11,344 nt of DNA from an uncultured bacterium (lineage in GTDB: Bacteria > Bacteroidota > Bacteroidia > Chitinophagales > CAIODY01): positions 1 to 11,344 of the forward strand of contig CAIQHW010000344.1 in assembly GCA_903871715.1 (NCBI GenBank), given 5' to 3'. Below the pieces are notes generated by a model. That model saw nothing but the letters and a program-made list of their open reading frames with translations. It made no database searches and was not told where the DNA came from. The translations under genes and the position numbers were made by a program. This document shows positions 6,439 through 11,344 of this stretch, one piece after another; the stretch's first letter is position 1, and each line of letters opens with the position of its first letter.

Positions 6439-6999
6439 TTATTTGATTATAGAGGCTGTAATTTCAAAAGTAACATCAGCTATCATCGGCACATCATGTG
6501 GAATAGGTGCGTTGGAGTGCCCAATAACATTGAATGAAAATGTATTCGCTTTAATGTAAGGCGTTACATCTAAACTGTTCAAATTCATTGTAAGTGCTGT
6601 TCCAGTAAGGCTTGATGCGTTTTTTGCAATAGTAATAGTGGATAATCCAGTGCTAGAAAGTTGTGCCGAAATGCTATCCATTATACTAAAAGTAACTCGT
6701 CCAGCAATGGGTGTTGTAGTATCAGCAATAGTTAAAGTGCAAGTTTTAATTTTAACTGATTTAATATCGTTGATGTTAAAACCTTTATCTGAAGCCATTT
6801 GTGAAATGCCTGTGGTTATATTTGAGCCGCTGGTTGTAAAACTGCCAGCTTGATTGGTTTTACTTACTACAAAATTAATGTTGGCAAAATCTTTATCGAA
6901 AGTGGCGTCAACTCCTTTTTTGCAAGAAACAAAATTGAATGCAAATGTAGCAATCATGCAGATTGTAGCAAATTTAAAAAATGATTTGTTGTTTTTCAT
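6439..6999 (-). CDS. Uncharacterised small lipoprotein
   Basis: I do not recognise a family. The 186-residue protein starts MKNNKSFFKF, has a hydrophobic core (11-22) and a lipobox FVSC with Cys26, so it is a likely lipoprotein; the mature N-terminus CKKGVDATFDKD is typical of exported Bacteroidota proteins. The mature region is rich in Thr, Ser, Ile and Val with alternating polar and hydrophobic residues (SVKIKTCTLTIADTTTP, RVTFSIMDSISAQL, STITIAKNA, FSFNVIGHSN, ADVTFEITASI), which suggests a beta-sandwich. No catalytic motif is apparent. It follows birA on the same strand after 77 nt but has a possible promoter of its own at 7039-7071. It ends at the bidirectional terminator shared with pyrD. 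The coding call is firm because of the clear signal peptide and uninterrupted frame. Confidence 0.85.
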   Translation of the reverse strand: MKNNKSFFKFATICMIATFAFNFVSCKKGVDATFDKDFANINFVVSKTNQAGSFTTSGSNITTGISQMASDKGFNINDIKSVKIKTCTLTIADTTTPIAGRVTFSIMDSISAQLSSTGLSTITIAKNASSLTGTALTMNLNSLDVTPYIKANTFSFNVIGHSNAPIPHDVPMIADVTFEITASIIK

Positions 7000-7038
7000 G
7001 ATGATGAAATTGGTTTTGTTTAAAAATTATTTTCACAA

Positions 7039-7071
7039 CGAAATTATAATAAAATCTGCAAAGTTTTTCAA
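7039..7071 (-). promoter_or_regulatory. Possible promoter for the small lipoprotein gene
   Basis: On the minus strand TAATTTCG (7046 to 7039) differs from TAnnTTTG at one position, and a TTG (7071 to 7069) lies 22 nt upstream. It would give a leader of about 30 nt before the ATG at 6999. With one mismatch in an AT-rich gap, this is tentative. Confidence 0.28.
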
Positions 7072-7076
7072 TTTTT

Positions 7077-7835
7077 TTAATCAGGTATAATGTACTCGAT
7101 TTCTTTGTTGGCGAAATTTTTTAATTCGCCATCTACCATCACTATTAAATTGCCAAAATGATTTACCCCAATAATTACTCCTTTCACAGTTTCAAAATTT
7201 ACTCTAAAAAGATGTTCTTCATTTACTCTAAAAAGATGCTTCAAATAAAAATCTGTAAGGGCTGGAAACTGTTTATTCATCAGTACTTCATAGCTTTGAT
7301 GCAGATCACTTAATAAATTAATTATGGCTTCATTTACTACAGATTCTTTCTGCAAAATTAATTTTATAGAGGTGCATTTTTGTTTTAATAATTCATCCCA
7401 ATGCGTTTGGTTCACATTCAACCCGATGCCAACAATGGCATGTTTGATAACATTTCCCATAATGGAATTTTCAATTAAAATGCCTGCAATTTTTTTATCG
7501 CCCACATAAATATCATTGGGCCATTTTATTTTTGCTTCGATATTAAAATGTGTTTTTAAAAACTGCAAAATGGCTCTGCACGTGGCTTTGTTCAAGAAAA
7601 ATAATTCATCGGGTTTCAAAAATGTAGGGTAAATTATCCAGCTCATCAAAATATTTTTGCCGCTTTCGCTTTGCCATATATTTTGTCGCTGACCTTTGCC
7701 GCTGCTCTGAAATGCAGCCACAATGGCAGTTTCATCGGCTGGATTATCTTTTAAAAGCTGGCTGGCATACAAGTTGGTGCTTTCGGTTTCATTCAGCCAA
7801 ATGATTTTGTGATTCAAAATTTGATGGTTGAACAT
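7077..7835 (-). CDS. birA: Biotin--[acetyl-CoA-carboxylase] ligase
   Basis: BirA activates biotin to biotinyl-AMP and attaches it to the biotin carrier domain of carboxylases. The 252-residue protein lacks the N-terminal winged-helix repressor domain of E. coli BirA, so it is a catalytic-only (group I) ligase. The core shows LNETESTN (14-21), SSGKGQRQNIW (44-54) for the biotin and AMP loop, KWPNDIYVGDKKIAGILIE (104-122) with Lys104 at the conserved lysine, and HAIVGIGLNVNQ (132-143). The C-terminal small domain begins near residue 215 (VKGVIIGVNHFGNLIVMVDG). Residues 200-213 contain HLFRVN twice, separated by EE, and the two 18-base copies are identical at DNA level. The ATG at 7835 gives a full-length core. 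A TAAACTTG box with one mismatch to the -7 consensus lies at 7851 to 7844, upstream on the minus strand. Confidence 0.95.
   Translation of the reverse strand: MFNHQILNHKIIWLNETESTNLYASQLLKDNPADETAIVAAFQSSGKGQRQNIWQSESGKNILMSWIIYPTFLKPDELFFLNKATCRAILQFLKTHFNIEAKIKWPNDIYVGDKKIAGILIENSIMGNVIKHAIVGIGLNVNQTHWDELLKQKCTSIKLILQKESVVNEAIINLLSDLHQSYEVLMNKQFPALTDFYLKHLFRVNEEHLFRVNFETVKGVIIGVNHFGNLIVMVDGELKNFANKEIEYIIPD
7197..7238. repeat. Tandem 24-bp period repeat inside birA
   Basis: ATTTACTCTAAAAAGATG occurs at 7197-7214 and again at 7221-7238, identical over 18 bases with a 24-base period, so the frame is kept. It encodes HLFRVN-EE-HLFRVN in BirA. Confidence 0.85.
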
Positions 7836-7919
7836 CAGATTAGCAAGTTTAAACTTTTTTTATGTTAATTTTACGGGCTAAAATTATCTTATAATTTACC
7901 ATCAACAAAAAAATTTTAA

Positions 7920-8435
7920 TTGGCAAAGAAAATAAGCACAGCAAAACCTGCTACCAAAAAAGCAGCCGCTCCGAAAAAAATTGCAACAAAAAAAGCAGCC
8001 GTAAAAAAAGCGGCGTCTAAAAAAATTGTTTCAGAAAAATCAAATTCAAACGAATCGAAAATTAAAAAAGGCAAAGCTACTTCGGCAAAAACTGTTGAAC
8101 TTTTGCATGATGTAATTGTTCAATCGGCTCAAGATTCAAAAGCAAAAGATATTGTCTGCTTGGATTTACGCAACATTAAGGATTCGGTGGCAGATTATTT
8201 TATTGTGTGCACTGGCGATGTAAATGTGCATGTGAAATCGATTGCCGATAATGTAGAAGTAGACGTGTTGAAAAAAGTAAAAGAGAAAGTTTGGCACAGC
8301 GAAGGTTTTGAAAATATGGAGTGGGTTATCATGGATTTTGTGAATGTGGTGTTGCATGTGTTTAAGCCGCAAACCCGCGATTTTTATAGGCTGGAAGATT
8401 TGTGGAGCGATGCAGAAAAGAAAATTTTTAGTTAA
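7920..8435 (+). CDS. rsfS: Ribosomal silencing factor RsfS with Lys/Ala-rich N-terminal tail
   Basis: RsfS (YbeB/Iojap family) binds ribosomal protein uL14 (L14) on the large subunit and blocks joining with the small subunit when nutrients are scarce. The conserved domain fills about residues 58-171: VELLHDVIVQSAQDSKAKDI, VCLDLRNIKDSVADYFIVCT, then WHSEGFENMEWVIMDFVNVV, then LHVFKPQTRDFYRLEDLWSD. In front lies a tail of about 50 residues dominated by Lys and Ala (KPATKKAAAPKK, ATKKAAVKKAASKK), resembling histone H1-type tails and likely to bind RNA or DNA. The start must be TTG at 7920: TAA immediately precedes it in frame, and there is no in-frame ATG before the conserved domain. A single change from ATG, or one extra T in AATTGG, could explain it. 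It is divergent from birA and upstream of ftsH. Confidence 0.92.
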   Translation: MAKKISTAKPATKKAAAPKKIATKKAAVKKAASKKIVSEKSNSNESKIKKGKATSAKTVELLHDVIVQSAQDSKAKDIVCLDLRNIKDSVADYFIVCTGDVNVHVKSIADNVEVDVLKKVKEKVWHSEGFENMEWVIMDFVNVVLHVFKPQTRDFYRLEDLWSDAEKKIFS

Positions 8436-8444
8436 TAAAATAGT

Positions 8445-8506
8445 CACGAAGACTCAAAGGATCGAAGTTTTTTTTGAGAACAACTTTGTGTATTCGTGCC
8501 TTTGTG
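8445..8506. repeat. Imperfect palindromic intergenic repeat between rsfS and ftsH
   Basis: The left arm 8445-8469 (starts CACGAAGACTCAAAGG) and the reverse complement of the right arm 8482-8506 (starts CACAAAGGCACGAA) agree at 16 of 25 positions, rising to 19 if G-U pairs are allowed, around a 12-nt loop. The arms resemble a CACGAAGGCACGAAGACAC-type intergenic sequence that recurs in many environmental bacterial genomes (recalled, not searched). It could fold as an RNA hairpin in the rsfS-ftsH spacer. It is not coding: it contains the TTG that a naive call would use as the ftsH start. Confidence 0.6.
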
Positions 8507-8554
8507 GCAAAATTAATTTTTGAGAAAAATAATTTTTTAAAAAGAAAAATAAAA

Positions 8555-10645
8555 ATGGAAAACGAGGGAAAGATGGAGAATAATAATCCAGAAAAAAAAG
8601 CAGCAATACCAGCACCCGAAAAGCCCAAAGTGCCTAATAATAGTGCGCCTGTGGAGGATAATGACCCTTTGAAAAAAAAGCCAAAAGGGTTTAAGTTTAA
8701 CATTTATTGGATTTATGCTTTGCTGATTGGCGGTTTAATTGCGTTGCAATATTTTGCCAGCTCAAAAACAGCTTCGAAAGAAATTGGGATGGATTATTTT
8801 TTAACGCAAGTGCTGCCAACGCATGATGTAGAGCGGATTGTGATTGTAAATAAACAAGAAGCTGAAATCTACATCAAAAAAGAAGCGTTGAAAAAAGATT
8901 TGTATAAAGAAGTGTTGCATACCCAATTTGGCACTGAAAACGCTGGTCCACATTTGCATTTCAACATTGGCACACCCGAAGTATTTGCGAAAGAATTGGA
9001 AACAGGCATGAAAGATTGGAACGAAGCCGAGAAAATTCATCCCGATTATAGCGACAGAACAAGTTGGGGCGAAGGCTTGTTAAATTGGTTGCCAATGATT
9101 TTTTTATTGGTACTCATGTTTATGATGTTTTTTAGAAGCACAGGCGGCAGAATGGGCGGTGGTGGAGGACCTGCAAGCATTTTTAACATTGGCAGAAGTA
9201 AAGCAAAATTGTTTGATAAAGATGATAAAGTGAACATCACATTTGATGATGTAGCTGGATTGGATGAAGCAAAAGAAGAAATAAAAGAGATTGTTGACTT
9301 CTTAAAAAATCCGAAAAAATATACCAAGCTGGGCGGCAAAATTCCGAAAGGTGCTTTGTTGATTGGTCCTCCGGGCACGGGCAAAACTTTGCTGGCAAAG
9401 GCTGTGGCTGGCGAAGCACAAGTTCCATTTTTCAGTATCAGCGGTTCAGATTTTGTAGAAATGTTTGTAGGTGTAGGCGCATCAAGGGTTCGCGACTTGT
9501 TTAATCAAGCTAAAGAAAAATCGCCGTGTATTATTTTCATTGATGAAATTGATGCCATTGGCAGAGCCCGTGGCAAAGGCATGGTTCAAAATAATGATGA
9601 ACGTGAAAATACGTTGAATCAATTATTGGTAGAAATGGATGGTTTTGGAACTGATGTGGCTGTAATTTTATTAGCTGCTACCAATCGACCTGATGTGCTG
9701 GATTCAGCATTGATGCGCCCTGGCAGGTTTGATAGACAAATTAGTGTAGATAGACCAGATGTGAAAGGACGAGAAGCTATTTTCAAAGTTCATTTAAAAG
9801 GAAAACAATTAGCCGAAGATATTGATGCCAAAAAATTGGCACAACAAACACCGGGTTTTGCTGGTGCCGAAATTGCCAACGTTTGCAATGAGGCGGCTTT
9901 GATAGCTGCTCGAAAAAATAAAGAGAAAATTGAAATGAAAGATTTTCAAGACGCTGTGGATAGAACCATTGGCGGATTGGAAAAGAAAAATAAAATTATT
10001 TCGCCCGAAGAAAAAGAAATTGTGGCGTATCACGAGGCTGGACATGCCGTGTGTGGCTGGTTTCTGGAACATGCTGACCCGTTGGTTAAAGTTACGATTG
10101 TGCCACGAGGCGTAGCTGCATTAGGCTATGCGCAATATTTGCCAAAGGAGCAATATTTATACACCATTGAACAATTAACCGATACCATGTGCATGAGTTT
10201 GGGTGGCAGAGCTGCCGAAGATATTGTGTTTGGGCGTATCAGCACTGGCGCACAAAGTGATTTACAACATATCACCAAATTGGCTTACAGCATGGTTACC
10301 AATTATGGGATGAATAATAAAGTGGGGCACATTTCATTTTACGACCCTAATAACGAATACGGTTTTCAGAAGCCTTATTCAGAGCACACTGGGCAATTGA
10401 TTGATGAAGAAGTGCGCAAAATGATTAGCGATGCTTTTCAAAAAACAAGAAGATTGTTGGTCGAAAAACGCGATAAATTGGAAATCATTGCGCAAGAATT
10501 ATTGAGCAAAGAAGTTTTATTCCAAGCCGATTTGGAGCGATTAATTGGCAAACGACCATTTGATAATAAGCCAATTGTAAATGTAGTTGAACATGAAGAA
10601 CCTGCTGTTCAACCCAATGAAAATGGAAAAGAAAATTTACCATAA
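8555..10645 (+). CDS. ftsH: ATP-dependent zinc metalloprotease FtsH
   Basis: FtsH is a hexameric inner-membrane AAA+ protease that degrades misfolded membrane proteins and short-lived regulators. Using the ATG at 8555 the protein has 696 residues. A charged, Pro-rich N-terminus (1-47) precedes a membrane segment at about 48-68 (IYWIYALLIGGLIALQYF), a periplasmic domain, and a second membrane segment at about 176-193. The AAA domain has Walker A GPPGTGKT (271-278), pore FVG (304-306), Walker B IIFIDEID (326-333), and the second region of homology ending MRPGRFDRQI with Arg388 and Arg391. The protease domain has HEAGH (493-497) and the third zinc ligand Asp569 in GAQSDLQ. All catalytic residues are present. 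The frame is open upstream to a TTG at 8474, but those 27 codons lie in the palindromic repeat and AT-rich leader, so that extension is rejected. A second in-frame ATG at 8573 is an alternative. Confidence 0.97.
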   Translation: MENEGKMENNNPEKKAAIPAPEKPKVPNNSAPVEDNDPLKKKPKGFKFNIYWIYALLIGGLIALQYFASSKTASKEIGMDYFLTQVLPTHDVERIVIVNKQEAEIYIKKEALKKDLYKEVLHTQFGTENAGPHLHFNIGTPEVFAKELETGMKDWNEAEKIHPDYSDRTSWGEGLLNWLPMIFLLVLMFMMFFRSTGGRMGGGGGPASIFNIGRSKAKLFDKDDKVNITFDDVAGLDEAKEEIKEIVDFLKNPKKYTKLGGKIPKGALLIGPPGTGKTLLAKAVAGEAQVPFFSISGSDFVEMFVGVGASRVRDLFNQAKEKSPCIIFIDEIDAIGRARGKGMVQNNDERENTLNQLLVEMDGFGTDVAVILLAATNRPDVLDSALMRPGRFDRQISVDRPDVKGREAIFKVHLKGKQLAEDIDAKKLAQQTPGFAGAEIANVCNEAALIAARKNKEKIEMKDFQDAVDRTIGGLEKKNKIISPEEKEIVAYHEAGHAVCGWFLEHADPLVKVTIVPRGVAALGYAQYLPKEQYLYTIEQLTDTMCMSLGGRAAEDIVFGRISTGAQSDLQHITKLAYSMVTNYGMNNKVGHISFYDPNNEYGFQKPYSEHTGQLIDEEVRKMISDAFQKTRRLLVEKRDKLEIIAQELLSKEVLFQADLERLIGKRPFDNKPIVNVVEHEEPAVQPNENGKENLP

Positions 10646-10674
10646 GAAGTAAATTAATATTTTTCTAAAAAAGT

Positions 10675-10712
10675 AAAAAAGGCTGCAATCATAATAGTTG
10701 CAGCCTTTTTTT
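10675..10712. terminator. Bidirectional intrinsic terminator between ftsH and the acetyltransferase gene
   Basis: AAAAAAGGCTGCAA (10675-10688) pairs perfectly with TTGCAGCCTTTTTT (10698-10711) around a 9-nt loop, with a T-run on each strand. It lies 29 nt past the ftsH stop, and its right side touches the stop codon of the convergent acetyltransferase gene, so it should end both transcripts. Confidence 0.92.
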
Positions 10713-11238
10713 ATAAATCTTTCCAAAACCAAAAATCTGTTTGTGGTGTTGAACCCAATGGAAAATCATTTTTATTTCCCGAATTACTAAAACCCATTTT
10801 TTTATAAAATTCTTGCGCTCGAATGTTGTATTCCCAAACACTCAAATACATTTTGTTATAACCTAAATCTTTTGCCAAATCAATAGCATGTTGCATTAAA
10901 ACCTTGGATGCGCCTGTACCTTGAGCTTCTTTCAAAAAATAAAATCGTTTCAATTCAATGGCTTTAAATTTTTTCAACTCATCGAAAGGAAATTTTTTGT
11001 TGGCTTTCATCCTATAATATCCAATTGGTTTTTGCTTGAAAAGTGCAATGAAACAAAAATCCTTTTCATCACTCAATTCTTTTAAAATTTGCGCCTCGTT
11101 AAAAAACAAATCCAACACCATTTGCATATCAGCTTTTGTACAAGTGCCGTTGAAAGTATTATAGAATGTGGCTTTGCCCAAATTTGAAATTAACTCGGTA
11201 TCATTTTTTGTGGCTCGGCGAATGGAAATTTGCATCAT
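10711..11238 (-). CDS. GNAT family N-acetyltransferase
   Basis: GNAT enzymes move an acetyl group from acetyl-CoA to an amine; the substrate here is unknown. With the ATG at 11238 the protein has 175 residues, normal for the family. IRRATKNDTELI opens the fold, CFIALFKQKPIGYYRMK (about 62-78) forms the central strands, and ELKRFYFLKEAQGTGASKVL (95-114) is motif A, with QGTGAS at the position of the acetyl-CoA pyrophosphate loop (Q/RxxGxG/A). LSVWEYNIRAQEFYKKMGF (132-150) is motif B with the usual NxxAxxFYxKxGF pattern. The pattern suggests a small-molecule or peptide acetyltransferase of the RimI-like type. The frame extends to a TTG at 11274, but that TTG is also the -33 element of a good promoter, so the downstream ATG-ATG pair at 11238/11235 (MMQISIRRAT) is the likely start. 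It is convergent with ftsH. Confidence 0.92.
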   Translation of the reverse strand: MMQISIRRATKNDTELISNLGKATFYNTFNGTCTKADMQMVLDLFFNEAQILKELSDEKDFCFIALFKQKPIGYYRMKANKKFPFDELKKFKAIELKRFYFLKEAQGTGASKVLMQHAIDLAKDLGYNKMYLSVWEYNIRAQEFYKKMGFSNSGNKNDFPLGSTPQTDFWFWKDL

Positions 11239-11242
11239 TTTA

Positions 11243-11274
11243 TAAAGATAGAATTTTGAAAATTTTCCTCTCAA
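11243..11274 (-). promoter_or_regulatory. Promoter for the GNAT acetyltransferase gene
   Basis: On the minus strand TTG (11274 to 11272) and TATCTTTA (11250 to 11243) are separated by 21 nt, matching the Bacteroidota TTG / TAnnTTTG layout with one mismatch. The ATG at 11238 begins 4 nt past the -7 box, so the mRNA would be leaderless or nearly so. Confidence 0.5.
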
Positions 11275-11317
11275 AAATATTTTGAAAAGAAAAATTTTAT
11301 TTAGAGCAATTAATGTT

Positions 11318-11325
11318 TAACTTTG
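11318..11325 (+). promoter_or_regulatory. -7-like box near the right edge, possibly for a gene beyond the window
   Basis: TAACTTTG matches TAnnTTTG exactly and lies in a stretch divergent from the acetyltransferase gene. No -33 TTG lies at the right distance. Transcription would begin around 11330 and any gene would start past the edge. Confidence 0.28.
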
Positions 11326-11344
11326 AATTACACCAAATCAACCA

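Noticed and set aside
6638..7090. Plus-strand open frames opposite the small lipoprotein and the birA spacer
   Set aside because: The minus-strand frame has a clear lipoprotein signal peptide and fills the region; the plus-strand translations look like complements of it.
7861..7900. Promoter for rsfS (TAATTTTA at 7866-7873 or TAATTTAC near 7892)
   Set aside because: Neither matches TAnnTTTG fully and no TTG lies at a suitable distance, so no position can be preferred.
8474..8554. N-terminal 27-residue extension of FtsH from a TTG codon
   Set aside because: It is encoded by the right arm of the palindromic repeat and an AT-rich leader, and the ATG at 8555 gives the normal N-terminal layout of the family.
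11313..11344. Start of a partial gene at ATG 11313 (MFNFELHQIN...)
   Set aside because: Only ten codons are visible, with no family signal, and a -7-like promoter box overlaps them, so a coding call cannot be supported.

Overview
The window is an AT-rich stretch of chromosome, almost certainly from a Bacteroidota bacterium (Chitinophagales-like by general gene style, which is inference). The reasons are the protein families (a rhomboid with a short C-terminal GYxSLxxxEKxFL tail, DUF4340 lipoprotein, Bacteroidota-type Dcd, MGMT-like ATL protein, RsfS), the absence of Shine-Dalgarno sequences, and several TAnnTTTG-type -7 promoter elements placed just ahead of start codons.

Layout from left to right. 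Plus strand: the 3' end of pdhA (pyruvate dehydrogenase E1 alpha), a membrane-anchored TPR protein, an intrinsic terminator, and hisS. Minus strand, reading right to left from 4879 to 2434: dcd (dCTP deaminase), a DUF4340 lipoprotein and a rhomboid protease, which converges on hisS with a 2-nt gap. Plus strand from a divergent promoter region: an alkyltransferase-like protein whose active-site Cys is Ala, then pyrD (class 2 dihydroorotate dehydrogenase) and a bidirectional terminator. Minus strand: birA followed by an unrecognised small lipoprotein. Plus strand: rsfS with a Lys/Ala-rich N-terminal tail and a TTG start, an imperfect palindromic intergenic repeat, ftsH and a strong bidirectional terminator. 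Minus strand: a GNAT acetyltransferase. The last roughly 70 bases hold an exact -7-like box that may belong to a gene beyond the edge.

Most genes are core housekeeping: central carbon metabolism (pdhA), translation (hisS, rsfS), pyrimidine nucleotides (dcd, pyrD), biotin attachment (birA), and membrane and protein quality control (ftsH, rhomboid, the TPR protein). They form short, mostly independent units, not one functional system. I found no mobile element, CRISPR array, rRNA or tRNA, and no convincing undescribed multi-gene system. The more interesting observations are small: start sites that must be corrected (ftsH, GNAT), non-ATG starts (rsfS, DUF4340 lipoprotein), likely leaderless transcripts, the palindromic repeat before ftsH, and the Cys-less alkyltransferase-like protein.
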